Assembly (NCBI RefSeq): GCF_000025225.2
Contig: NC_013895.2
Location: forward strand, 1,364,001 to 1,428,000
DNA: 64,000 nt
Direction of reading: 5' to 3'
DNA from: Mageeibacillus indolicus UPII9-5
GTDB lineage: Bacteria; Bacillota; Clostridia; Saccharofermentanales; Fastidiosipilaceae
Shown: in pieces, positions 32,451 to 41,537 of the stretch
Numbering within the stretch: position 1 is the stretch's first letter
How the letters are laid out: the number at the start of each line of letters is the position of its first letter
Made by a program: the position numbers and the translations under genes
The notes under the pieces: model-generated
Database searches by the model: none
The model's input: the letters and a program-made list of their open reading frames with translations, nothing else
Told to the model about the DNA's origin: nothing

Positions 32451-33407
32451 TCACAGTAGTAACCATCGGCTGAAATCTTGCCCATTCTTAAACATATCCG
32501 CCTTGGAACGATAATAACCGCTGTAACCGGAACCACAGGTAGCCATCAGACCGGCTTTTTTGGTCGAAACAGCAAGACGTTCCATATCTTTCTCCAGCAT
32601 CCCGCTAAAAACAACTTCCACACCTAAAAGACCGATCTGACGCAAATATATCAATTTATCTGTGATTTCGTCATCCGTCAAATCAAGCCAGTTGTATTTA
32701 TACGGCTTGGACAACACCGGAACACCGTTTGCCCCGCGAACCAAACGTATGCAGTCCTCAAGTCGCGGCAAGTCGTACGGAACATAGGCCGGCCGCCCTT
32801 CATCGAGCCATTCCGAAAAAGCTTCCGCTTGAGTCATAACTATTCCCTTGCGGATCAATAAATTGGCAGCATGCAGTCGCCCGACTACGTACGGTCCCTC
32901 AGCTTCCAATTCCTCAATCGTAATCGGCAAACCACAGGCTTGCAGTCTTTCGCACATACGAATATTGCGTGAACGCCGCCTTTGACGTTGATCCTCCAAG
33001 AAAGATTGGATCATTCCCGTACCTTCCAAAGGGAAATAGGCTAGCAAATTCTGTTTATGCTTATTCCAAGCCGAACTGATCTCAAGTCCGCGGATAAACC
33101 GCGGTATAGGCACGCCCATTTGCAGCATTTTGTCGACAATTATCATCATATTGTCCACTGCAGCCATGGTGTCATAGTCAGTAATGGAAAAGGCGCATAA
33201 CTCATTATGCATTGCCGTTTCCATAATTTCGCCAACACTGTCACTTCCGTCCGAACTGGAAGTGTGAATGTGCAAATCGCACGTTCCGGCCCGTAACGCG
33301 TTTTGTAGAATATCTCTAGCAGCTAAACTTAGGTCACGATATTCGTGCAAATCTTTTTCTAAAAAATCTAGATTATATTTAAGTTCGAGCTGATTGTTCA
33401 AGCTCAT
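32451..33407 (-). CDS. PHP-domain protein with degenerate metal site
   Basis: A 318-residue protein of the PHP phosphoesterase family (YciV/TrpH-like). The first motif is intact (CDLHIHTSSSDGS; H46, H48, D53) and E109 of GLEIS is present. Other expected ligands are changed: the ITDHDT motif reads ITDYDT (Y78), the late HP motif reads SKP (K234), and GSDFHG reads GSGYSG (G294, S296). At least four metal-site positions therefore differ, and catalysis by the usual trinuclear site is doubtful. It is expressed from an extended -10 TGCTATAAT (33445-33450 region) with AGGGA ahead of ATG. It converges with the GT2 gene, 7 nt apart. Confidence 0.8.
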   Translation of the reverse strand: MSLNNQLELKYNLDFLEKDLHEYRDLSLAARDILQNALRAGTCDLHIHTSSSDGSDSVGEIMETAMHNELCAFSITDYDTMAAVDNMMIIVDKMLQMGVPIPRFIRGLEISSAWNKHKQNLLAYFPLEGTGMIQSFLEDQRQRRRSRNIRMCERLQACGLPITIEELEAEGPYVVGRLHAANLLIRKGIVMTQAEAFSEWLDEGRPAYVPYDLPRLEDCIRLVRGANGVPVLSKPYKYNWLDLTDDEITDKLIYLRQIGLLGVEVVFSGMLEKDMERLAVSTKKAGLMATCGSGYSGYYRSKADMFKNGQDFSRWLLL

Positions 33408-33480
33408 TTTGTCCCTGCTTTCTGTACCGTGATTAATATACCTAATTATAGCAAAATCAACCCGCTAACGGTACGGGAAT

Positions 33481-33508
33481 GCGGGCCGACTATATAAAGC
33501 CGACCCGC
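33481..33508 (-). terminator. GC-rich hairpin after the EF-G-like gene
   Basis: GCGGG...CCCGC arms (33481-33508) with two mismatches and a TATATAAA loop lie about 50 nt past the stop. No U run follows, so the assignment rests on position. Confidence 0.35.
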
Positions 33509-33556
33509 ATCGCATTATGAAGTATATTATGACTTTAGGCTAATTATAGTAAACGT

Positions 33557-35632
33557 TTAATCATTTTCCTTCTGTTTAGCATCGGCGATTACTTTCTGGG
33601 CCACAATATCCGGAGCTTGTTCATAGCGTGCAAACTCCGCTCCGAACCACGCCCGACCTTGCGTCATTGAGCGCAAATCGGTGGCGTAATGGCTCAGCTC
33701 AGATGTCGGCACTTCCGCCGAAACGACCTGCATCTCCGACTTCGGTTCAATGCCCATTATCCGTCCGCGCCGTTTATTCAAATCACTCATGATATCGCCG
33801 AGGTAATTTTCCGGCACCCAAATTTTGACATTGGAAATAGGTTCGAGGATTACCGGCCCAGCTTTCGGCATAGCAGCCTTATATGCCAAGTTAGCAGCAA
33901 TTTTGAAGGCCATTTCCGATGAGTCGACATCATGATAAGAACCGTCGAGCAAAGTTGCTTTAACATGGACTACCGGGTAGCCGGCCAAAACACCGTGTTC
34001 CACGGCCTCCATCAAGCCCTTTTCTACCGCGGGGAAATAAGCCTTTGGCACTGAACCGCCAAAAACTTTTTCTTCAAAAATCAGCTTTTCGGCTTCTTCA
34101 CAGGGTTCAAATTCAATCCAGACATCGCCGTACTGACCGTGACCGCCGGATTGTTTCTTATGCTTACCTTGCGCCTTAAACTTTTTACGGATAGTTTCAC
34201 GATAAGGGACCTTGGCCTCTTCCAGCAAACAGTCAACCTTGAATTTATTCTTCAATTTGGCCTTGATAACATCAAGATGAATTTCGCCTACCCCAGATAA
34301 AATCATTTGTTTGGTTTCCGGATTGTTTTCAACAATAAATGACGGATCCTCATCTTGAATACGGCGCAATCCAGCCATTATTTTTTCTTCATCGCCTTTA
34401 GCGACCGGCAGAACAGCCATTGATAAGGCTGGCGGCGGGAATTCAACACCGGGCAGGGTTAATGGCTTGGCTTTGCTTGACAATGTATCGCCAGTTCTGG
34501 TGACTGTAAGTTTCGTAACTGCACCGATATCACCGGCTTTGATGCAATCGGTAGGCTTCGATTTTTGACCAAAAGCGGTGGCCAGGCCGGTTATCCGTTC
34601 TTCTTTGCCATATTTAGCATTATAAACACTCTCGTTGTTCTTAATTTCACCGGAATAGACGCGGAAGAAGGAAATTCGTCCCACGAACGGGTCGGCAATA
34701 GTTTTAAACACTACCGCCGCCAGCGGTCCTTTAGGATCAACTTTGAGTTCCACGCTGCCACCATTTTCCGTGACGGCTGTTTCGGGGCGAGCCTGCAGAG
34801 GCGATGGCATGTAATCGCCCAACTTTGACATCGTATAGCGTACACCCCAGTTACGCGCCGCCGAGCCACAGAAAACAGGATATACATCAGCGTTCTGAAC
34901 GGCTTCGAATATACCGCGATCAATTTCTGCCGGGGTAAACTCCTCACCGGCAAAATATTTTTCCATCAATGTTTCGGAACTTTCAGCGACGTGCTCCATC
35001 ATTCCATCAAAAATTTCCTTTAATGGAGCTTCCATGTCGGCAGGTAAATCTATATCTTCTAAATCACCGTTAGGGTGTAACTTATGTGCATGATTATTAA
35101 ATGAGTTGACAAAACCCATCATCTTATTATTTTCCAAAATCGGGACCATCATCGGCGTTACCCGAGTCCCGAAATGGGTACGCAAATCTTCCATTACTTT
35201 AGGATAGTTAGCATTTTCTTCATCCATTTTATTGATAAAAAACGCAAAAGGTATGCCGGCTTTGCGCAGGTAACGCACCGCTTTCTCAGCGCCGACGGTA
35301 ACCCCTGATTTAGCTGAAATAACTATTAATGCACTATCGGCTACACGTAATGCCGAAGCTACTTCACCCATGAAGTCGAAATCACCGGGGGTATCCAGCC
35401 AAGTAAATTTTTTGTTGTCCCACTCCAATGAAGCAACAGATGTATTTATAGAAATATGACGGCGCATTTCTTCCGGATCGAAATCCATTACCGTATTCCC
35501 GTCAGTCACCTTGCCTAAGCGTTCAACTAGCTTAGCGTTAAAAAAACAGGCCTCGGCAAAACTAGTCTTACCTGCTCCGCTGTGGCCCATAATGGCCAGA
35601 TTACGAATCTGAGATGCGGGATATTCTTTCAT
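33557..35632 (-). CDS. EF-G-like translational GTPase
   Basis: A 691-residue protein with all five EF-G domains. The G1 loop reads GHSGAGKTS (residues 16-24), where EF-G proper has AHIDAGKTT. G3 is DTPGDFDF, so the catalytic histidine of DTPGHVDF is an aspartate (D84). G4 is NKMD (134-137). Domain II-V landmarks include GVGEIHLDVI and GGHGQYGDVWIEFEP (domain IV). This is the EF-G paralogue group common in Clostridia, not the main fusA, which normally sits with rpsL-rpsG-tuf. A role in translation or ribosome rescue is likely but unproven. A TATAAT box at about 35687-35692 lies upstream; AAAGGGGG precedes ATG. Confidence 0.85.
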   Translation of the reverse strand: MKEYPASQIRNLAIMGHSGAGKTSFAEACFFNAKLVERLGKVTDGNTVMDFDPEEMRRHISINTSVASLEWDNKKFTWLDTPGDFDFMGEVASALRVADSALIVISAKSGVTVGAEKAVRYLRKAGIPFAFFINKMDEENANYPKVMEDLRTHFGTRVTPMMVPILENNKMMGFVNSFNNHAHKLHPNGDLEDIDLPADMEAPLKEIFDGMMEHVAESSETLMEKYFAGEEFTPAEIDRGIFEAVQNADVYPVFCGSAARNWGVRYTMSKLGDYMPSPLQARPETAVTENGGSVELKVDPKGPLAAVVFKTIADPFVGRISFFRVYSGEIKNNESVYNAKYGKEERITGLATAFGQKSKPTDCIKAGDIGAVTKLTVTRTGDTLSSKAKPLTLPGVEFPPPALSMAVLPVAKGDEEKIMAGLRRIQDEDPSFIVENNPETKQMILSGVGEIHLDVIKAKLKNKFKVDCLLEEAKVPYRETIRKKFKAQGKHKKQSGGHGQYGDVWIEFEPCEEAEKLIFEEKVFGGSVPKAYFPAVEKGLMEAVEHGVLAGYPVVHVKATLLDGSYHDVDSSEMAFKIAANLAYKAAMPKAGPVILEPISNVKIWVPENYLGDIMSDLNKRRGRIMGIEPKSEMQVVSAEVPTSELSHYATDLRSMTQGRAWFGAEFARYEQAPDIVAQKVIADAKQKEND

Positions 35633-35820
35633 ATCCTATTCCCCCTTTGTTAGTTTAGTTGACGGTTATCATCGTCACTTTATCATTATACACGGGGTTA
35701 AAGGGAAATAATATTGTGCAAAACGTCAAATATATTAGATTGTTTTTATGTATATAGCCGAGGCAATGGATTTGTCAATAGTATTCTTGTTCTTTTGCAG
35801 CTATTTTTTGCATTTACCAG

Positions 35821-35859
35821 GGATAGTGCGCAGGGATAGTGCGCAGTGGTAGTGTGCGG
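35821..35859. repeat. three 13-bp tandem repeats
   Basis: GGATAGTGCGCAG occurs twice exactly and a third time as TGGTAGTGTGCGG, just past the dus stop. Its period equals that of the large array at 20122, though the sequences differ. The rest of 35633-35820 is AT-rich and holds the EF-G-like promoter region. Confidence 0.85.
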
Positions 35860-35867
35860 TGAAAAAA

Positions 35868-36971
35868 TTAATGAGGTAGGAAACCACTCCACATTCTGAG
35901 CAGAGCGAGTACGTCATCACGGTTGCTGACACTTACAGCCAGGCGGCGCATTTCTACAGCCCCAGGCTGACCGCGCAGATACCAGCCGATGATTTTACGC
36001 AGTTCCTTGGTAGCGGTAGTTTCATCATAAAAAGAAAGATATGCTTGATATTGCCCCCAAATGGCAGCAGCTATTTCTTGCCGAGTTGGGGCTTCCGGTT
36101 TAGGGAGACCCTGGAGGTAATTAGCAATTTCACGGAAAATCCACGGATGCCCCAAAGCCGCTCGGCCAATCATGACTCCATCCGCCCCAGTTGTTTCTAA
36201 CGCTTTTCGTGCCGTCGGACCATCAATGATATCGCCGTTGGCAATAACCGGAATAGGTGAATACCGGTGTCGGGCGAGAAAACCATGCACCGCCTCAACC
36301 ACTTCTGCTATACATTCCCAATCGGCCGTACCACTATATCCCTGTTCACGAGTACGTCCATGTACGGTAATCATCGCTGCCCCCGCCTCTGCCATAGCCA
36401 AGGCAAACTCAGCGGCAATGTTACTGTCCTTATTGTAACCGCGGCGAAATTTGCATGTCACCAAAATATCGGTGCCGTTTAAGGTGTTTTTACAGGCCGA
36501 TATAATTTTGGCCGCAAGTTCCGGGCGTAGCATCAAAGCTGACCCGGCCCCCGTCTTGGTTACTTTAGGGACGGGGCAACCCATATTTATGTCGATAATA
36601 TCCGGGCGCGGTAATTCCGCAGTCTTTAATATCAGTTCAATTGCGGCGGCAAAGTCTGTCGGATCATAGCCGAAAAGCTGAATAGCTCGTGGAGTTTCAT
36701 CCTCACCCAAGCGCAGGTAACGCCAAGATTTGGCCACGCCGGCATAGTGCAGTCCTCGGGCCGAAACCAGTTCCGTGCAGGTTAGCCCCGCCCCATATGT
36801 CTGGCAAAGATGGCGAAAGGGTAAGTCAGACGCACCGGCCAGAGGAGCCAGTAAAATGTTGCTCGGCAAAGAAAGAACAGGATTGCTCGTGTTGTCAATC
36901 CTGTCCCTTAATTCATTTGCATACAATTGAATCGGATGCAGCCAAGTTTTGTTCTCAACAAACCCGTTCAT
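35868..36971 (-). CDS. dusB: tRNA-dihydrouridine synthase
   Basis: Reduces specific uridines in tRNA using FMN and NADPH. A 367-residue protein with the family opening LLAPLAGASDLPFRHLCQTY, the ELVSARGL segment, the catalytic cysteine in NMGCPVPKVTKTGAGSALM, VHGRTREQGYSG, and IANGDI...TGADGVMIGRAALGHPW. The C-terminal helical domain has KELRKIIGWYLRGQPGA. The start is ATG 36971 behind AGGTG. The DusB label rests on general resemblance; the position modified is not inferable. It stands alone, in the same direction as the EF-G-like gene. Confidence 0.9.
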   Translation of the reverse strand: MNGFVENKTWLHPIQLYANELRDRIDNTSNPVLSLPSNILLAPLAGASDLPFRHLCQTYGAGLTCTELVSARGLHYAGVAKSWRYLRLGEDETPRAIQLFGYDPTDFAAAIELILKTAELPRPDIIDINMGCPVPKVTKTGAGSALMLRPELAAKIISACKNTLNGTDILVTCKFRRGYNKDSNIAAEFALAMAEAGAAMITVHGRTREQGYSGTADWECIAEVVEAVHGFLARHRYSPIPVIANGDIIDGPTARKALETTGADGVMIGRAALGHPWIFREIANYLQGLPKPEAPTRQEIAAAIWGQYQAYLSFYDETTATKELRKIIGWYLRGQPGAVEMRRLAVSVSNRDDVLALLRMWSGFLPH

Positions 36972-37057
36972 CAATACACCTAACTCGCTTTACTTGTGTT
37001 AAGCCCAGCCGTCAGTGGGTATTGCGGCGGCCGAGTTGAATTTGCATCATACCAAAA

Positions 37058-38431
37058 TTAAATGCGGCGGATCGAAGGTGGAAGTTCCGAATCGTTTGGG
37101 TTAGTGTTAGTATTGCCTGACAGACCGGACTCAAAACCGGCAGACGCGGCATTGGGATTAGAACCCTGCGCTTGGTTGGAAACGGCAGTGGCACCACCAG
37201 CTTGACCTGCACCGACGGTTTTATCAGTTTCTTCGTCAACACGGTTTAATAGCGGCCGCTCGGCATAGTCTTCCGAAGTCGGAGCATTATTATTGTTCCA
37301 GGTATAATAGTTGCTATGCCACCCATCATCAAGTGGGTTAGGCTGAGTCTTCACATCATCACGACCAATTTCGTCAACCGGCGTATAAGCCGCCCGTTCA
37401 TTTAATCCGTATCCGGCATGATCCGCTGCTTGATTAGCTGCATAAGGATCGACGGAAGCGTCATCGACCGTATTAGGAACTGATAAACTTTCTTCAGCCT
37501 GCATATTTGGCTCATCATGGCTAACGGACGGCAGCGGTTGATTCTGCTCCCGCGGGTCTCCACTAGTTCCATCCTTCCCCCCGAACTGACCGAAGATGTC
37601 GGAAATTTTAACCTGACAATTAAGCATTAAATAAGCCGGCAAAATAAAGCTTGCCGCGAGTATACCCTTGGCAAGGGTAGCAATGAAAAGTAATAACGGC
37701 GAAATACCTGTGTCTTTCAGAACAATGGCGCTGATAATTCCATCCAACAGGGAAAAGAACAAGATCAAGCCCAAAGCAATCGGAGGTGCAAGGAATTTAA
37801 GCGACTTACCAAAACTTACCCGATCGAACACTCCGTTGATGAAAGCCAACATCACTACCGAAGACAACAGGACAATCAAATTTTGCAAGTTGTAGTAGTT
37901 ATCAGTTATGTTTATAAAAAACACTACAACAGCGATTATCATTTCCACAATCAGTAAAAACGAAATAATCAGCTTGAAAACCGGTCGAATTTTTTTCATT
38001 AAGACCTGAGTCTTAGCATGGCGTGGCAAATAAATCAGCGTGAGGAAATATAAAACTATGAACAGGCGGTAGATTTCTATGAGATAGCTGCTCCAACCAT
38101 GGCCGTCTATCGCCACATAAAAGTAGTAGAATTCGTAAAGCCAAAATAACCCCGTAAAACTCAGCGCGAGGCGATCAGATACCTTAACGAAACTGTAAAC
38201 CGTCAAGCAGGCCGTAATCAGCTGGAAAAGGTTTACCCAAACCATAGAAGTTGACGGCACTACGAGGTTTACCACCCTGTTGATACACCAAATGATTATC
38301 GGCAAAAGTAAGCTGAGCCTGATCAAAGCCGAATTTGATGAAGTTCCGTTCGGGGTCAGTCCTCGCGCGAGAGATTCAGCCATCTCAGGTAGCTTGCCAT
38401 AAGCAGTGCGATTGTTACCTGTATTTTTCAT
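37058..38431 (-). CDS. polytopic membrane protein with long disordered C-terminal tail, unknown function
   Basis: The 457-residue product has seven or eight hydrophobic helices between residues 40 and 285 (LIRLSLLLPIIIWCINRVV, FLLIVEMIIAVVVFFINI, LLLFIATLAKGILAASFILP and others). A hydrophilic tail of about 170 residues follows, rich in N, D, E, P and Q. I recognise no family. The topology could suit a sensor or scaffold whose tail lies in the cytoplasm. It has its own promoter (38490-38518) and no same-strand partner closer than dus, whose start is 86 nt downstream. Confidence 0.6.
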   Translation of the reverse strand: MKNTGNNRTAYGKLPEMAESLARGLTPNGTSSNSALIRLSLLLPIIIWCINRVVNLVVPSTSMVWVNLFQLITACLTVYSFVKVSDRLALSFTGLFWLYEFYYFYVAIDGHGWSSYLIEIYRLFIVLYFLTLIYLPRHAKTQVLMKKIRPVFKLIISFLLIVEMIIAVVVFFINITDNYYNLQNLIVLLSSVVMLAFINGVFDRVSFGKSLKFLAPPIALGLILFFSLLDGIISAIVLKDTGISPLLLFIATLAKGILAASFILPAYLMLNCQVKISDIFGQFGGKDGTSGDPREQNQPLPSVSHDEPNMQAEESLSVPNTVDDASVDPYAANQAADHAGYGLNERAAYTPVDEIGRDDVKTQPNPLDDGWHSNYYTWNNNNAPTSEDYAERPLLNRVDEETDKTVGAGQAGGATAVSNQAQGSNPNAASAGFESGLSGNTNTNPNDSELPPSIRRI

Positions 38432-38489
38432 AAATTATCATCCCTTACATATTTCAGTTTATTTACGAACAGATTAAAATACAGATTAC

Positions 38490-38518
38490 ATTATAATAAA
38501 AATATCTCGCATAATCAA
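38490..38518 (-). promoter_or_regulatory. promoter of the unknown membrane gene
   Basis: On the minus strand TTGATT and TATAAT are 17 nt apart. Confidence 0.7.
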
Positions 38519-38525
38519 TGATATG

Positions 38526-38561
38526 TACCCTCTTTACTGGACAAAACCAGTAAGGAGGGTA
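38526..38561 (-). terminator. terminator hairpin of the opp operon
   Basis: A 15-bp stem with one wobble (TACCCTCCTTACTGG / CCAGTAAAGAGGGTA, read on the minus strand) begins 7 nt after the oppF stop. The U run is weak. Confidence 0.65.
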
Positions 38562-38568
38562 TTCTTAT

Positions 38569-39528
38569 TCAGCCGCTAACTTTATGGCAGGCGACGAAAT
38601 GCTGCGGCTCAATTTCGTGCAATGAAGGGTTGCTTTGGCGACAGGATTCACAGGTGAAATCGCAACGCGCTCCGAAGCGGCATGCATCCGGCAAGTTGAC
38701 CGGTGAAGTGATTTCCCCTTTTATTAACTGTCGGTGCGGCTTTTCCTTGCCTACGATCGGCAAAGGAATTGCTGACAGCAGGGCTTTGGTATAAGGATGC
38801 AGCGGATTACTAAACAGTATGTCCGAAGGTGCTTTTTCCACCAGCTGCCCCAAATACATAACCCCGATTTCGTCGGAAAAATACCGTACCACAGACAAAT
38901 CATGGGTAATAAAAATATAAGTAAGGCCAAATTTTTCCTGAAGTTCACGCAACAAATTTAAAATTTGCGCCTGAATCGAAACGTCAAGAGCCGAAACCGG
39001 TTCATCGCAAATGATCAGTTTAGGGCGCACTGCCAAGGCGCGGGCAATCCCGATTCGCTGGCGACGCCCACCGTCCAATTCGTGTGGATAAACATTGACG
39101 TACCGCTCCGCCAAGCCAACGGTTTCCATCAGTTCGCGCGTCCGTTTTTCTATTGCCGACTTTCCGTGCAACAACTTATGTTCTATAATCGGCTCGCTGA
39201 TCAACTGCATTACAGTCTGGCGTGGGTCAAGGGACGAAAACGGATCTTGGAAAATCATTTGCATCTCTTGTCGCAGTGGCCGCATTTTGCGCCGAGATAG
39301 TTTCGTTATGTCCTGTCCGTCAAAAATAATTCGTCCTGCCGTCGGTTCAATCAGTTTTAAAATTGTGCGCCCGGTGGTAGACTTGCCGCAACCGGATTCA
39401 CCGACAATGCCTAGCGTCTTGCCTTCCTCAATGTTGAAGCTTACCCCGTCAACTGCGTGCAGCAAGCCGGACGGAGTCGCGAAAAATTTTGTCAATCCCT
39501 TAACTTCCAGTATGTTCTTTTTAGACAT
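38569..39528 (-). CDS. oppF: oligopeptide ABC transporter ATPase (OppF/DppF type)
   Basis: A 319-residue ATPase of the peptide importer. ATG 39528 is chosen because GGAGG lies 7 nt upstream; it overlaps the oppD stop by 8 nt, so translation is coupled. Seen: Walker [28 protein letters not shown] (Q-loop), a signature region that reads [15 protein letters not shown] (LDGGRRQR instead of LSGGQRQR), Walker [17 protein letters not shown], and a C-terminal Opp tail with cysteines ([14 protein letters not shown]) that resembles the Fe-S or metal cluster of Dpp/Opp ATPases. It works as a heterodimer with OppD. Confidence 0.92.
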   Translation of the reverse strand: MSKKNILEVKGLTKFFATPSGLLHAVDGVSFNIEEGKTLGIVGESGCGKSTTGRTILKLIEPTAGRIIFDGQDITKLSRRKMRPLRQEMQMIFQDPFSSLDPRQTVMQLISEPIIEHKLLHGKSAIEKRTRELMETVGLAERYVNVYPHELDGGRRQRIGIARALAVRPKLIICDEPVSALDVSIQAQILNLLRELQEKFGLTYIFITHDLSVVRYFSDEIGVMYLGQLVEKAPSDILFSNPLHPYTKALLSAIPLPIVGKEKPHRQLIKGEITSPVNLPDACRFGARCDFTCESCRQSNPSLHEIEPQHFVACHKVSG

Positions 39529-40534
39529 TGCGATTCCTCCTGAGGGCAAATTCGGCATTCTCATAGGCTCGGCAAGCAACACGATGCGTTTTGCTGTCGC
39601 CCACCGAGGTCAAAGCAGGTATCGCTTCATCGCAAGCGGCAGTTGCGTACGGACACCGCGGAGCAAAGGCGCAGCCCGGCGGCAAATCTGAAGGGTCAGG
39701 CATCAGCCCACGGATGGAATAAAGCTTTTCGCCACGTTTTTTTAAGTTCGGCAAAGATTCGAACAGACCTTCGGTGTATGGATGGCGCATGTGATTAAAA
39801 ACGTCGTCCGCCGTGCCTATTTCCACAACGTGTCCGGCATACACAACCGCAACGTCTTCGCAGACTTCGGCCACAACCCCCAGATCATGAGTTATTAGCA
39901 ACATCGACATTTCTTTTTCTTTTATCAGTTTTTTCATCAATTCGAGGACTTGAGCCTGAATCGTAACGTCTAACGCCGTAGTCGGTTCATCAGCGATTAA
40001 AAGTTTGGGGTTGCAGGCCAATGCTATGGCAATTATTACCCGTTGTTTCATTCCACCGGAAAATTGGTGCGGATAATCGCCGGCACGGCTTTCCGCAATA
40101 CCGACCAATTTCAGCATTTCTTTGGCCTGTTCAAAAGCCTCTTTTTTACTGATATTCTGGTGCAGCATCAAACTTTCCCCGATTTGCTCGCCTACGGACA
40201 TAACCGGGTTTAGAGCGGTCATCGGGTCCTGAAAAATCATGGCTACATCATTGCCGCGCATTTTTTCAAGTTCTTCCTTGGACATTTTCAGAACGTCAAC
40301 GCCGTCCAAAAATATTTCGCCGTGTTTTATTTTCCCCGGCGGATCAGGCACCAAGTTGAGAATAGATAAAGCGGTTGTGGTCTTGCCGGCACCCGTTTCG
40401 CCAACCAAACCGAGGGTCCTTTTTTTGGCAATTGAAAGGCTTATGCCATTAACCGCCTGTACGGTCGCATCTTCGGTTTCATAGTGAACGACCAAGTCTT
40501 TTACTTGTAAAACTAAGTTTGTTTCCGAATTCAC
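39521..40534 (-). CDS. oppD: oligopeptide ABC transporter ATPase (OppD/DppD type)
   Basis: A 337-residue partner ATPase. Seen: Walker [29 protein letters not shown], signature [15 protein letters not shown], Walker [18 protein letters not shown]-loop ITHDLGVV and the C-terminal cysteine cluster ([14 protein letters not shown]). The start is GTG 40534 with GGGGGA about 10 nt upstream; the oppC stop is 15 nt before it. The 3' end overlaps oppF. Confidence 0.92.
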   Translation of the reverse strand: MNSETNLVLQVKDLVVHYETEDATVQAVNGISLSIAKKRTLGLVGETGAGKTTTALSILNLVPDPPGKIKHGEIFLDGVDVLKMSKEELEKMRGNDVAMIFQDPMTALNPVMSVGEQIGESLMLHQNISKKEAFEQAKEMLKLVGIAESRAGDYPHQFSGGMKQRVIIAIALACNPKLLIADEPTTALDVTIQAQVLELMKKLIKEKEMSMLLITHDLGVVAEVCEDVAVVYAGHVVEIGTADDVFNHMRHPYTEGLFESLPNLKKRGEKLYSIRGLMPDPSDLPPGCAFAPRCPYATAACDEAIPALTSVGDSKTHRVACRAYENAEFALRRNRNV

Positions 40535-40549
40535 TTGTATCTTGTCCCC

Positions 40550-41533
40550 CTACTTTTTCATCTTTGGATCCAAGGCGTCACGCAAACCGTCACCCAAAAG
40601 GTTAAGTGCCAAAACGGTCGCCATTATCGCTAAACCGGGAATTATGCACATATGGCTGGCGTCGCGGATATGGCCGCGGCCGGCTGAAAGCAAAGCCCCC
40701 CATTCCGGAGCCGGCGCTGGAACTCCGATACCAAGAAAGCTGAGCGATGAGGCCGAAATAATTGTTGTACCGATCAGCAAGGTGACCTGAACGATTATAG
40801 GGGATAGACAGTTAGGCAAAATGTGTTTAAGGATTATTTTCCAAGTCGGAAGTCCCATCGCGTATGAGGATTCGACAAATTCCTGCCCACGAATCGTCAT
40901 AACCGAGGCACGCACGATACGGGAAAAACTGCTGGCGCAGGCAAAAGCTAGGGCAATCATGAGGTTGACCGTGCTAGTGCCAAGTAGGGAGACAATAACT
41001 ACTGCCGTCATAATATTAGGAATGGAATAAAAAATATCGACACCGCGCATAATTATTGAGTCGATAATTCCGCCTTTGAAACCGGCTTGCGCTCCGAGAA
41101 AAGTACCGACGACTAGGCCAAGCAAAACGGCTCCGACACCTATAATTAGCGAATAGCGCGCCCCATAGATAACTCTAGCAAACAAATCACGGCCATACTC
41201 ATCCGTTCCGAACCAATGTTGCCAAGACGGAGCTTTGAGCTTTTCCGCCATATTTTGGCCGATAATATCTGTTTTATAATCAAAGATGAGTGGTGCCGCC
41301 AAGGCAGCCACTACCAAAACAACCAAAAAAACCATTCCGATAACAGAGCCTTTATTCTTTATCAGTCTGCGCCATGTCTCTTGAAAAAGGCTGCGGCTCT
41401 TTACTGTTTTTGACGTTTTGGCCAGTTTGCCAGGTTTGCCATTCTTAGCCGGGTTGGCCTGGTTGGCCGGTTTGGGCGTTTCACCACATTTTGCGCCTTG
41501 TTCAGCCTCTCGGCCCTTAATCATTCCCGCCAT
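40550..41533 (-). CDS. oppC: oligopeptide ABC transporter permease (OppC/DppC type)
   Basis: A 327-residue inner permease with six helices. The start is ATG 41533, behind AGAGGTGAG and 4 nt after the oppB stop, not the longer upstream frame. The first 65 residues are unusually long and basic (repeats of KPAN/NPAK/KPGKLAK), ahead of the OppC_N helix (NKGSVIGMVFLVVLVVAALA). Seen: HWFGTDEYGRDLFARVIYGA, the EAA loop (FVESSYAMGLPTWKIILKHILPN) and the terminal LGDGLRDALDPKMK typical of DppC. Confidence 0.92.
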   Translation of the reverse strand: MAGMIKGREAEQGAKCGETPKPANQANPAKNGKPGKLAKTSKTVKSRSLFQETWRRLIKNKGSVIGMVFLVVLVVAALAAPLIFDYKTDIIGQNMAEKLKAPSWQHWFGTDEYGRDLFARVIYGARYSLIIGVGAVLLGLVVGTFLGAQAGFKGGIIDSIIMRGVDIFYSIPNIMTAVVIVSLLGTSTVNLMIALAFACASSFSRIVRASVMTIRGQEFVESSYAMGLPTWKIILKHILPNCLSPIIVQVTLLIGTTIISASSLSFLGIGVPAPAPEWGALLSAGRGHIRDASHMCIIPGLAIMATVLALNLLGDGLRDALDPKMKK

Positions 41534-41537
41534 AAGC

